A stretch of 64,000 nt of DNA. Source: Gigaspora rosea (Eukaryota; Glomeromycota; Glomeromycetes; Diversisporales; Gigasporaceae). The notes under the pieces are model-generated. The model saw only the letters and a list, made by a program, of their open reading frames with translations, had not been told where the DNA came from and did no database searches. Positions 33,852 through 45,290 of the stretch are shown here, one piece after another (the first letter of the stretch is position 1; each line of letters begins with the position of its first letter). Where the stretch lies: positions 18,621 to 82,620 of the forward strand of contig QKWP01000672.1 in the NCBI GenBank assembly GCA_003550325.1. The letters are read 5' to 3'. Position numbers and translations under genes: made by a program.

Positions 33852-34631
33852 TAAATAGCAAACTTCATAAATATAATATATATAATAAATAATATAAATA
33901 TAATATATGAGATATCTAGAATATAAGCTATAAATATAACATCTTTCAGATATGTCAGATCTAACGTTTTTGCCCGCAGCAATCTCCTAGCCAATCAGAT
34001 TGCTGATCTAAGGATAATTATAATTATAAATATTTGACAACTCCTATCATGGCAACCAGATGTCATACAGGGACGTACTATATCTCATTCGAACCGTCTC
34101 GGCAAGCTGAGTCGAATGTTGGTGGTTTCATTAAATTTGAATTACTAGTTCCAAAGTTATGTCCGTTTTTGTGATGCTTCATAGGTCGACAGTGGTTTCC
34201 TATGCAGATTTTGAGTAATAAGCGATTTTTGATGTTTTTTTGATAAAACAAATGTTTGTTTTGAATTTTCTGATCATGTTACATTACATGAGATCCTGAA
34301 ATCTGATTGCTTCAGTGATATATAAGCTATTGTCACTTACGTGACAAATAACTTAGTTTATTACTTATATCGATATATACTAATTTTTATTAAAATTTTA
34401 TTATTGTACAAAAATACAATCTATCTAAACCTACTCTAACTACTAACTTATTGTTCACTCTAATTCTAAACTAAACTCCAAGTTTACTAATCATTGCAAT
34501 AATACAATTTATCTAAAACTATCCTAATCACTAATATAATTGTTCTCCTTAACTTTAAACTAAACTTCAAGACTACTTATTAATCATTAATTGTCAAGAG
34601 ATAAATTCACGATCTAGAATACAATAACATA

Positions 34632-34805
34632 CAGTATAACCCCACAATAGTCACATTTGCATTAGTCATTTCTCACTATAGTCACCTTAATTTTCCTATT
34701 TAATTATATATACTATATATAAATTTTAGCTCGCTTTAGTCACAATCTCACAATAGGCACATAGAAAGTCTGATTTTGGCACATGACTATTGCGGGGTTT
34801 GACTA
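34632..34805. mobile_element. Pogo-like MITE, 174 bp
   Basis: The left end CAGTATAACCCCACAATAGT and the reverse complement of the right end, TAGTCAAACCCCGCAATAGT, flanked by TA (34630-34631, 34806-34807). The CAGTNNAACCCC...ATAGTCA form is characteristic of pogo/Tigger-type ends. TAGTCAC repeats occur inside. A single matching end (TACAGTATAACCCAATTGAA) also lies at 55560. Confidence 0.85.
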
Positions 34806-35640
34806 TATAACATGATACTGTTTAACAATAATACTAATAGATAGATACTGTAGAATAATAATAACAATAAAGTAATGAAATAACTAACTAATATGGCTTG
34901 CAAATAATGCTTTGTAAACCATGCACAATTTCATTTACCAGCAAATAACACTTCTAGAAAATAGGTAATACCAGATTACTAGCAATGATGGCTCTACGAA
35001 AGGGTGAACTATATATGATATCACTGACAAACAATGATCCAAAAAAACAGTAATATTGAATACAACCCACTTGAAAACAAAAAAATAATAGCTACAAAAA
35101 GAAAACTGGATAGTAAAAGAAGAAAGTATAATTTAGCAAAAAAAGTTATACTTATTAAAATGAAGCACCAATTCTGACTTTACTAGCAAATAATAAAACA
35201 ACAGTTCAAAAACACAACTGTAAAAAACCTATATTGTTATTTACTAAACAATGACACCAATAATGTGGCAATAACAAAAATAAAACATAAAAAATATAAC
35301 AAGTGCACCTCAACTAAAACCTAATTATAATAGTGCCAATGACACTAATTTCAATACCAATGGTGACAATACCAACTGCAGCACTAATGATAACAGCAAC
35401 TATAACTTATATATAGTTTTTTTATGCATGTGTACTGTATTTACCTAAAATAACGCACAGGGTAAAATTATGAAATTTAGCCTAAATTAAGCTTAATTCA
35501 GGCTGAGCCTCAAAAAAATGCCACTGTGCATTATTTTAGGTAAATACGATAACCAGAAATATCTTTTAGTTAAATGTAAATTTCTTCTTATTAATTTTTT
35601 AATAGATAGTTTCAAATGACTATAACTGGTATTTGGTTTT
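34806..35640. other. Outer-hAT interior, AAC/CAAT-rich, no gene
   Basis: From 35160 to 35400 the plus strand is rich in AAT/AAC/ACC triplets, as in a worn Asn/Thr-rich coding tail, but stops interrupt every frame. Near 35455-35545 there is a short inverted pair, CACAGGGTAAAATTATGAAA-like and AATGCCACTGTGCATTATTT-like text. Nothing is recognised. Confidence 0.35.
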
Positions 35641-35718
35641 TGAAATGATTCAATAACTGGTCATCAGTTATTTAAGTCATTTGGGTAATTCAAGTTATTT
35701 ACTATTACTGTAATACTC

Positions 35719-37260
35719 TCTAATAAAATTGATTGAAGACCTTTTTAATATCCTGTAGCAGAATCCATAGTTCTTTTTTTCTTCTTTAGCTTCTTCTAGG
35801 ATATTGCTTAATGTATAGATCAGGCTCTGTACTTTCACCAGATAAACTTATGAAGCTGAGACATTAAAGTATATTGTGCTTTAGAAACACACTGCTAAGC
35901 CTTTTTTAAACTATTTTTACAAGCTTTTCTAAATGTTTCTAATGGTATTATTAGTCTGGTACTTGCTAAAGAGAAGTCCTATTCTGATATTTTGCGAATT
36001 AGATAAATTTGGACTACTTTCCATCTTTTTAGAAAAATACTATATTTAGAACCTTGTTTAGCAGCTTCAAAATTCTTCTTATTGCTTTGGGTTCTGCTTT
36101 TTGTATCATTATATAACTAATGCCTACATTTCTAGTGCTGTATCTTTCTTCACCAACCTAAGGTTCTTAGCCCATTCTGCTTTTAAATCAGTTTTAATAC
36201 TTTTTATGCCATTCTTTATTGATTCACTCTTTAGAAAAGTATTCACTCTTTTAGTTTTCTGGTAACTCTGCAAATAAATATTGTTATTTTCTAAATTGTT
36301 TTTTAAAAATCTGTTTGTTTCTTCTTTAACTTGCTCTGGTTTTGTTACCAGTATTCAATGTGTGTTTGAAATATTTTTTCTCTTAAAAACTTTGTCTATT
36401 ATTATTTTCTTTTAAGGCCTTTTCAATATGCTGTTTAATATAATTTTTTACTTCTTCTGATTATGTTGTACCTTCTTTCTATATTATTTACAATTTTCTT
36501 TTTTATTCTTCTTTTTTCTTTTTTTTTTAGCTTCTGTTTTGAGTTTTAATTAATCCTTTGCTTGTTTGATCCACTTTTCAGACCACTTTCTTTCTACTTG
36601 TAGTACTAATACATTATGTCTTGTGTTAATGTTTTGTATTTGCATATTTATCAAAAATCTATCTATTTTAACTAAATTTTGGTCCACATACCTTGTTAAT
36701 CTTTTAAGATTCCTTGTGTCCTGGAACAGAAAGGATTTGTCAATATGTTTTGTAACCTTTTCTGGTCTATACTTGATTATTTTTGAAGATACAAGCCTTG
36801 ATGCTACCTCTAGAATCACTTTTTCAATTACTTCCTATTCTTCATTTATTGCCTCCTCTATGTTAATCTCTTCTTTTCCTTTTTTCTAGTATTGACTTGT
36901 ACTTTTCCCATACTTCTTCTATAGTCTTTTTGTAAAAAAAGATTCTTCTTTTGAAAAGTCCACTTTTTCTAACATTTTTTGGTATACTTTAATACTACTG
37001 AAGTATTAATTTCTGCATATACTAAGTTGTGATTACTGCCTGTTACAAGATTCATATCTTCAATATCACTTCTTCCTATTCCTAACTTTAATGAGCTAGA
37101 TATCCAAATTTGGTCAATTCTTGTTCTAGTCATACTATTTGTCTATGTAAATTTTTTGTTAAGTAGGATTGCAATGATAGAATGCTTCTACAAAATATGT
37201 TCTTCTTAACTATTCCATTAATAATAGCTTTTTTTGCAGTTTTACTAATTAATTAGTTTC
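35719..37260 (-). pseudogene. LINE remnant, 5' half of the split copy (endonuclease to RT)
   Basis: Minus-strand fragments match the younger LINE at 62.2-63.8 kb. Near 37255-37170 is the segment leading into the endonuclease end (KLQKKLLLMELLRRTYF); near 37130-37040, TRIDQIWISSSLK and TGSNHNLVYAEI parallel TRIDYIWVSNEW and MSDHKLIRASI; near 36400-36330, IIIDKVFKRKN parallels ITIDRVIKESG. At its low end LQDIKKVFN (about 35750) parallels FQDMKKAFD of the RT palm, and there the outer hAT begins. Many stops and frameshifts. The 89- and 107-codon open frames at 36550-36889 are by-products. Confidence 0.8.
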
Positions 37261-38130
37261 ATCTGCAGCTTTAGTATATACTAATATAATACATAATGTT
37301 TATAACATATTTAGTTACTACAATTCTGAAAAGCAATAATAAAAAAATTAATTTTTATAGTGATTATCCTGTACTTTAATAAAGACATAAACTGTTAATA
37401 TGATGTTTAATTAATATAAACTATATTAATTAATAAAGATTTAAATTATCATATAAAAAGTATATCAGAAATAAAGTGTAGTTGTATAAAGCAACTTAGA
37501 TTGTTATTTCTGTATTTTAGTAGTATTTTAGTATTTTGGTAGCTTTAGCTAATAAGCTATCTGGATTACTTAATTATAACTGGATGACACATCAATCAAA
37601 ACCTCCAATTCAGAGTTCGATCATTTAAATGTTTTTGGTTGGTCATCTTCACATGACCAGATTGTAAGAAAAACTTTGATCTGTCTATGCTAGATACATT
37701 AAATTTTTAATAGTTATGACATTTGTTCTCATTTAAACGTTTTTGATCAAAAAACATAACCAGACTGTGAGAAAACTTTGATCAGTCTATGTCGATTCAT
37801 TAAATTTGTAACAATTACGATATTTGTTCTGTTAAACATCATCTTCAGAAAATGTGACCAGAGATGAGAAAAACTTTGATCGATTCAACTAAAATCAAAG
37901 CTGTGAGAAAATTTAAATATGTTGATTAGCTAAAATAAATCTGTAAATAATGTCATATTACTATGAATTAATAACCAGTTGCCATTTTCTATTATTTTTT
38001 TTGAAAAATTGATTTTTGCTACACTTTGCATCTTTCAGATTTAAATAATCACTTCTATACATTATTCGCATTTTATAGCTTAAATTAACTAAGATATAAA
38101 TAACGTTAATAACATACATAGTGAGTCACA
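37261..38130. repeat. AT-rich DNA with a tandem repeat of about 104 bp
   Basis: At 37650-37890 about 2.3 units share TGACCAGA..GTGAGAAAA, CTTTGATC.GTCTATG and ATTAAATTTTTAATAGTTAC-like words. The rest is unremarkable. Related GACATTTGTTC/ACGATATTTG wording recurs near 57000-57320. Confidence 0.6.
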
Positions 38131-38548
38131 CTATGTATCGCCAGAATGGTAAAGTTTTATAATAAAGCTATAATGATTTCAATGCGAACAAACTCCCTTA
38201 ACCACATATTGTAATTATTACAATAATGAGCAAGTTTTATATGAAAATTCTTAATAGTAATTCTTGATATAATTAGAAAATAGTTTTTTTATTTCTTTTT
38301 TTAATCTATTGTAAATTAATATGCCCATGTTTACATCTAAAGCCACACAAGGTTAACTTTTTGGTTTGCATAATATAGAATCAAAAAATTTTGGATTTTT
38401 TTTTCAGATCTATCAAGTAATTTAAGAAAATTATAGCTGCTATTGATAATACTGAAGAAAAATTAAATAGCAAAAATGAAATAATTGGCACAATTGAATT
38501 TAAAAAAAATATCTTTTTTTTGTAAAATTGGGTCAGCAGATAGTTTTT

Positions 38549-39845
38549 TTTTTTTTATATTAGGGGGAACCCCGGGTGTAGCTCCTGCCCCAAACTTTAT
38601 TAATACTTAAATAAGTTGACATATTGCCGAAGTACATACATATTATATACAAGTATTGGAACTAGGACTTTAGGTAATACAACCATTTATCCATGGCTAA
38701 ACCCCACCAGAGCCTTCCATATTCCTATTTATATAACTGACCTGGCTTGTACATCCCTCTCCAACCAACATTTAGTATTCACATGTCTTCCACTTACTCA
38801 CACTATCTAGTATCATCACTTCCAATTTGGTGTACGTTGCCAGCTAGGCGCTTTGTGCTTCCAGATTGGTGTACCTTAGATCCCCTAATGGCGTACTTCT
38901 CGGGAGTTCGTATCTTAAGCTATGCAGCTGCCTCTACCACATTGGGTAAGTATCTCAAGCCTGCATGCTATCACAACTAGCCGGGTTCCTGCAACTTCGG
39001 GGCCTAGGATTTAAGATTCCAAATTTGGTAATGTGCGAACGACTGTACTTTCCTCTATAGTAACGATGTAACCGGGCTTGTTTTGCAAATGCTTCTAGTA
39101 CTATATATAGTTGGATGGCATCATGAGGCTCAGAGGGACTCTGTTACCACTATATGCACTTGTACCAACTATACCAGTATTGGTGGTCCTAGCACTTCTT
39201 AGCATCCAAAGACTCCCTCCCATATGGGTATGCCCAGAGCCCGTTGGGTCTTGACACGTACATGCCTCCATGCTTCCACCTCTCACTGGCTAGTGAGTTC
39301 TGTTTGCCCTTACAGGTTCATTCCGATCCCCAGTACCACATCCGCCCTTCTTCCAACCTTTACCAAACTACCAAACCAGTTAGTCCAGAAGGTTTGATTA
39401 GCCCAGCTTTATATGCCTGACAGACTCCCTCTCTTTGGTGCCTAATTCTGAAACATAGATCCTTTTCCTCCAGTACGACACCGGTGGCCAGGTTGGTGTC
39501 ACTTCTTGCCATAGGGCTTTTTCCGTCTGGTTCTTTAGTCTTCAGCTGAAATCCCGGTCTTCTGTAGTACTGTTGAAAGATCTTCCTTACCTCCTTGCTC
39601 AGGACTTGCCAAACGGGTTTCAATTGTTCCAGTCCCTTGGATTTGTCTGTATAACTTACACAACTGCGCCAATGCTCCCATTCAAGATGGTGGTACCAAG
39701 GTTACAGATAATATACCCAACCGATCGATGAACAAATGTTACTGTAATACAGGCCTATTTTTTAATTCGTCTCCAGTGGGATTTGAACTCTAGATTTGTT
39801 GCTTGGGGGGTGACAACCAGACAGCTTCTCTATGTCACCACACCT
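38549..39845 (-). mobile_element. tRNA-headed retroposon (SINE-like), 1.3 kb, poly(A) tail
   Basis: Read on the minus strand it starts with a tRNA-like head (39845-39765) and ends in an A run (plus-strand T run at about 38543-38556). It lies between near-identical flanks AGCAGATAGTTTTT (38535-38548) and AGCAGGTAGTTTTT (39846-39859), a target duplication typical of target-primed reverse transcription. Undisturbed copies of the host repeat, such as AGCAAGTAAGTTTTGTAATA at about 40680, show the empty site. The body is much richer in G+C than its surroundings. Minus-strand open frames of 87 and 61 codons (39360-39623, 39101-39286) show no known domain. 1.3 kb is long for a SINE. Confidence 0.8.
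39765..39845 (-). ncRNA. tRNA-like head of the retroposon
   Basis: On the minus strand GTTCAAATCC (39788-39779) matches the RNA polymerase III B box and T-arm, and TGGTGACATAGAGAAGCTGT (starting at about 39839) sits where an A box would be expected. The spacing is tRNA-like, but the cloverleaf is imperfect, so this is a promoter-bearing relic and not a working tRNA gene. Confidence 0.6.
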
Positions 39846-41919
39846 AGCAGGTAGTTTTTGTAGTATATTTTTACAATAAGAATTATAATTCCAATACTAA
39901 CTCATCTTTAACCTTTAGAAAATCAGAAAAACTTTATTGTGAACTATCTCAATTTTAACCACACATTGTAGTAAGGCCATGCAAAGTTAATTTTTTGTTT
40001 TTGCATAACCTGCTGACCCAATTTTTCCAAAAAAAATTTTTTAATTTCCTATTGTGCCAATTCTTCCAATTTGCCATTTAATTTTTTTCTTTCAATGATA
40101 ACCTTAATTTTTCAGAATTACTCAATAGGTCTGATAAAAAAAAATTTTTCTGATTCTATGTTATACAAACTGAAGAATTAACTTTGTGTGACCTTAGATG
40201 TGAACATAAATTGATTTATGGCATGCAAAGGTTTTTTTTTTTAAAAAAATTCTGACCTGCCAACCAGAATTTTGAAACATCAAGTTATGCAAAATGAAAA
40301 ATTAACTTTGCATGATCTAATAGAGCAGTAGTAAATTTGTAAAGAATTTTTAATAGTAACTTTTGATAATAATTATAATAAGGCTATGCAAAATTAAATT
40401 TTTGTTTTGTATAAATGGAGTTTCAAAATTTCAATTTGTTGGTCAGATTTTTTTTATTGTTTTTTTTTTTAAAAAATTAATATGCTTATATTCATATCTA
40501 AAGTCATGCAAAATTAATTTTTTAGTTGCAAACATGGAATCAGATCTTTTTTCAGATCTATCAGGTAATTTGAGAAAATTAAGGCAGCCATCAGTGACAC
40601 TGAAAAAATTAAATAGTAAAAATGGAATAATTGGCACAATTAAAATTTTTAAAAAGATTTTTTTTTGCAAACTTAGGCCAGCAAGTAAGTTTTGTAATAC
40701 AATTTTTTATAGTAAAATTATAATTCTGATACTAACTTATCTTTAACTTTTAAGTCTACTGTGCTAGCAAGTTTTTAAACAGAATGATTTTATGACAACT
40801 TATGCCAAAAAATCAGAAAAATTCTGTTGTGAACTTCTCAATTTTAACTACAGAACTTTTAAAAGTAACTTATAATAATAATTATGATAAGGCCACACAA
40901 AGTTAATTTTTCATTTTGCATAACATGGAGTTCCAAAATTTCAATCAGAGGGTTGGATTTTTTTTATTATTATTTTTTTTTAATCTATTGTAAATTAATA
41001 TGCTTATGTTCAAATCTAAAGCCATGCAAAGTTAATTTTCTGGTTTGTATAACATAAAATCAGAAAATTTTAGATTTTTTTTTCAGATTTATTAGGTAAT
41101 TCAAAAAAATTAAAGCTGCCATTAGTGACACTAGAAAAAAAATTAAATAGCTAAAATGGAATAATTGGTACAATTAAAATTTTTTTAATCTACTTTTTTA
41201 AAAAAAATTAGGTTAACAAGTAGGTTTTGTAATGTGATTTTTTTATAGTAGGAATTATAATTCTGATACTACTCATCCTAAAAAATCATGAAGAATCTAT
41301 CATGAACTATCTCAATTTTAACCACATATGGTAGTAATAGACTTCAGTTCTATTGGATAATTAAAGAAAATTGTCACTATGGTGACATCAAAGAAAAGAT
41401 TAAATAGATTTGCACAATTAAAATTTAAAAAAAAATTTTTTTTAAAAATTGAGTCAGTGAGTTATGCCAAACAAAAAATTGACTTTGCATTACCTAATTC
41501 CAATGTTATGCATATTGCATTAGCAATAATTTTATATCTAAATTCTTTACTGTAACTTATAGTAAAATTACATTAATTCCAATGCAACCAATTCGCTTTT
41601 AGCAACAAACTATAGTCACTGAAATAGCAAGTAACCAGAATAGCAGGTAATTACTTACTGTGGTCACCAAAATAGCAAGTTTTGTAACAATTTTTTTATA
41701 GTAACTTAGGTAGAAATTATTAAAATTTTAATACAAGCTAACTCAATCTTAGCTGTACACTATAGTAAAGGAATAGTTAGTAAGTTCCATAAAGAATTAT
41801 TAACTATAACTAATAAAAGAAATCATAATAATTCCAATATTATATTTACTGTATTAATAATAAATTCTATAATTGAATTCTTTATTGTAGCTCATAGTAG
41901 AAATTATGTTAATTTCAAA

Positions 41920-42690
41920 GCAACTATCCATACATAACTATTTAATCTCTTAACCATTCCATTGGTCTGTGGATGGTAAAGTGAAGAGAATATATGCTTT
42001 ATTAAAAAGTTTTCTCACAATATTCTAACAACTTTACTAGTGAAATTCTTTCCATTATCAGAAAGGATAATCTTGGGGACTTTATGTCTACAAACAATTT
42101 CTTCAAAAATGAACTTTGCTAGAGTTTCTGTACCTGCATCTGGTACAGCTTTAGCTTCAGGCCAGAGAGTAAGGTAGTCAGTAGCAACAATAATATACTG
42201 ATAGTTGCGGGTAGAGGTCCTACTAAATCTATGCCTATTCATTCAAAGGCTCTTCCAACTTGGATAGAGTGGGAGGTTCTTTTCTTTTGCTTTTGCCTCG
42301 TTTTTGGCACACTTCATATGAGTAAATGTAATTTTGAACGTCTTTGTATATTTGGTCACAATAGTATCGTTTAGATATCTTATAATATATAGCATCTGTT
42401 TCTAAATGTCCGGCAGTGGGATGACTATGCATCATGTATAAGATTGGTTCAACTTCGGTCCATTTAATTACTCTAATAGGTTTGTCTGGGTCTTTTCAAT
42501 TCTTTTTATACAATAATTTGTTCTTTATTTTATAATATCTAGATTGATTAACAATTGTCCATTTTTCATTGTTCGTTAAGTTAGAAAGACGTATGTCTGT
42601 TTCTAGATACTCTATTAAATTTTGGTATTGGTCCAAATTCATGTAGGAGCAATGGTATTGGAGTGTGTCTGGGTCAGTAATCAAGAGAGG
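41920..42690 (-). pseudogene. Ty3-type integrase, degenerate
   Basis: Frames in 5' to 3' order: a linker to integrase (42684-42496), the zinc-binding H2C2-like segment (42435-42235; HPTAGHLETDAIYYKISKRY, with the first Cys of the last pair changed in YSYEVCQKRG), and the catalytic core (42242-42015) with YIIVATDYLTLWPEAKAV and the downstream SDNGKNFTS. YHPQTNGMVKRLN follows near 41985-41930. Integrase inserts retrotransposon DNA into the genome. Frameshifts separate the pieces, and the coding trail ends where the complex repeat family begins; no C-terminal domain or LTR was found. Confidence 0.85.
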
Positions 42691-43950
42691 GCATCAATAT
42701 TCGAATGGCTTCTTCCAGGTTTATGTACAATAGTGAAATGATATGGTTGGAGTTTCTTTATCCATCGGCCTAGATGTCCTTTTGGTTGAGAAGACTTTAA
42801 TGATTTGAGAGCAGAGTAGTCTGTAACTAGTGTAAGTGACTTGTACCAAAATATTTGTGAAAATGTTCAATAGCCCATACTATGGCAGCACATTCTAGTT
42901 TAGTGGCTTCATAATTTATTTCTTCTCTTTTTAGACTTTTACTAGCATAAGCGATAGGATGTTCCTTTTTATCATCCGATATTTGACTTAAAGTAGCTCC
43001 AAATCCGGTATAGGAAGTATCAGTGTCTAGAATAAACTCTTTTTGTAGTCTGGGTAGATAAGAATAGGGGCAGTGGTAAGTCGATGCTTAAGTTCATCAA
43101 AGGCTTTATGATATTGGTCATTCCATTCATAAGTATTGTCCTTAACTAGCAATTGGTCAAGAGGATAGACAATAGAGGAGAAGTTTTTAATGAACTGTCG
43201 GTAGTATCTGGAAAGGCCTAAGAATAAGCACAGCTGGGTAACACTTTTTGGAGGTTGGATTTTCTAAACAGCAATTATTTTGTCTAGGTCTGGATAGATT
43301 CTTTTTTCTTCTATTATATGTCCTAGAAAAGGTATGCATTTCATCCAAAAATTACATTTTTCAATATTTAACTTCAATCCTGCTTCTTATATCCTAGTAA
43401 ATACTTCTCTTAGATGTTTAATATGATTATTAAATGTTCGTGAGAAGACATTGGTATCATCTAGGTATACTACTACATATTTGTAAGCTATGCCTTTGTA
43501 GACTTTATTTATAAGGCTTTGAAAGGTGGCAGGAGCATTATATAATCCAAAGAGCATGACATTGAACTCATATGTTTCATATCTAGTGATGAAAGCAGTT
43601 TTCTCTCTATTTCTGAGTGTACTTTTACTTGCCAGTATCCATTCATGAGGTCAAAGATGTAAAAATAGGTAGCTCCAGCAAGTAAGTCAAGCATTTTATC
43701 TATTTAGGGTAGGGTATTGGACCTTTTTGGTAACAGCATTGAGTTTTCAGTAGTCTATACAAAATCTTTTCTTTCTATTTTTCTTTGTTACTAATACAAC
43801 AGGAGAGGCCCAAGAGCTAGAGGACTCTTTTATTAAGTTATTATCTAACATTCATAGTACCTCTTCATTAATGAACGTTTGTTCAGTAAGAGGCACCATA
43901 TAAGAGCAAGAGCTAACAGGTGGTACATTGTCAGTAAAAATTCTATGGGT
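42690..43950 (-). pseudogene. Ty3-type reverse transcriptase and RNase H, degenerate
   Basis: Minus strand. RT palm pieces: ATYFYIFDLMNGYWQVKV (about 43680-43625, open frame 43694-43509), then VVYLDDTNVF (about 43475-43445) containing the catalytic YLDD box. RNase H-type pieces follow: HPIAYASKSLKREEINYEAT (about 42965-42910) and IEHFHKYFG (about 42870-42840). The order RT - RNase H - integrase is that of Ty3/gypsy elements. Several stops and shifts show that the copy is dead. Confidence 0.82.
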
Positions 43951-45290
43951 TACTAGGTCAGTTTACCTAGTTGTGTTATATTTTATGCAAAAAGGTCAGC
44001 AAATTCAAGAAGCAGTTGTTAAAATTGGGCTCCTTGGTAAGTAGTTAAGGGTCCTACTTTTGGTTTAATTTTCTAAGTCACAGTATAAATTTCTCAAATA
44101 ATTCTGGGTCTAGAATTGTCTTTATCTTCGAGTAGTTTTTGCTTTGTTCAGGATGACACAAAAATTTTGAGCATCACCATTATTACAATTGGATACAGAA
44201 GTGGCAGAGGAAGAGGATTCATTATACAAATCCCTTAGTCGATGATAGAAGGTTTCAAAATAATAAACTCGAGCTTGTAGTTCATTTATAGTCTAGTCCT
44301 GGTGTTCAAACATTTTAGTTTGTTCCTGTAGTAGAGCAATAATTTGGGCCTGCTGTTTAATCTGTTCCTGAAGGAGAGAGATCAGATCTGTTGGTTCTAA
44401 AATTGTTGATACAGTTTTTATAGGAGCAAAGATAGGTGATTCTAGTGGCAGAGAGGTTGGAGGTAGCAGAATCTCTGAATCTGGGAGAGGGTGAAGTGCT
44501 TCATAACATTCCTTACAATAGAAGTCAAATTGTTCTAACTTGGTATTCTTTTTGACTATTATATATTCCTTACAGAGTCCACGGTTCCTTCAAAATTTCT
44601 TTGTAAGTTTTCCATAGCTTTCCTTTAAGCAAAGTTTTGGTAGCTTGTATCAAAGGATTCAGCCAAGATTTTTTGTAAGGTTTCTTCTTTAGTTTCGCTC
44701 AATTGTATTTGAGAGGTTCTTATGATAATATTGACTTCTTTATAAGTATAGTCCTGGTTGAATCGATCAGCTATTTGGGGTTCAAGAGCATAAGCGAGGT
44801 CTTCATCACTTTCTCCAATCTATATCTGGGCGAGTTGATAAATTAGACTTTGGTTAAGATCATATGCATGTCTGGTGTTTCTGGTGGATTCGGTATAGTG
44901 ATGTACTCAAGTAATAAGTTGTAGTTGGGATTTCATTCTACATTCTGGGTAGCTTTATAAGAATACAAGCATTCAAGGTTGCAGAACTAGTATCCACTCA
45001 GATAGAGTCTAGTTTAATCATCTTGAATCTAATGCCTTGTTCTCTACAGAGCTTACATTCTGCTAGCGTTTCTCAGCCTTCATCATTAGTGAAAAATTCA
45101 ATACTTCAAGGATCATCTTGGTCCAAATCATAATGGAAATCAATGCAATATCCTTTGCAAACTAAGGTTTGCTCCAAGGATCTGATGTCTTCTGGTTTAT
45201 TGAATACTTTGTATTTACAGCAATGGTTAATCCTTAGGTGTGAATGGTTAGGTAAGCATTTGACATTCACTTCTTGTAGTTGACAACCAC
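43951..45290 (-). pseudogene. Degenerate linker between zinc knuckles and RT
   Basis: Fragmentary minus-strand coding. Near 45290-45080 is a Cys-rich stretch (YQCGCQLQEVNVKC, NHCCKYKVFN, VCKGYCIDFHYDLDQDDP) that may have bound metal. Below about 45000 the frames are short and broken with no motif I recognise. It probably belongs to the same Ty3 polyprotein. Confidence 0.5.

Larger units (their letters stand above)
27762..35710. mobile_element. Outer hAT element, 7.9 kb including nested insertions
   Basis: The left end TAGTAATAGTAAATAACCTG and the reverse complement of the right end, CAGTAATAGTAAATAACTTG, match at 18 of 20 bases. TAATACTC is duplicated exactly at 27754-27761 and 35711-35718. 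Subterminal repeats of AAATGAC/GTCATTT and TTATTTGAAAATGAC occur at both ends (27775-27930, 35610-35700). About 4.95 kb of it is the inner hAT, so the outer element itself is about 3 kb and shows no transposase. It sits inside the RT domain of an old LINE. Confidence 0.88.
38131..41925. repeat. Complex repeat family, several direct and inverted copies
   Basis: Units of roughly 250-500 bp share ATTAATATGCYYATGTT, GCAAAGTTAATTTTTTGTTT, CAGATCTATCARGTAATTT, AAAATGGAATAATTGGCAC and GGGTCAGCA. Recognisable direct copies: 38310-38534, 40475-40740, 40985-41240 and part of 41340-41470; an inverted copy covers about 39985-40240. The same family returns at 57480-59330. No complete reading frame (the 127-codon frame at 40363-40746 is a by-product) and no terminal repeats were identified. 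The first copy is interrupted by the retroposon at 38549-39845. Confidence 0.75.

Noticed and set aside
36550..36889. Two overlapping open frames of 89 and 107 codons
   Set aside because: Both lie inside the LINE remnant and do not follow the frame supported by alignment to the younger LINE.
39765..39845. Functional tRNA gene
   Set aside because: B box is good but the acceptor stem and anticodon arm do not pair well, and it heads a retroposon with target duplication.
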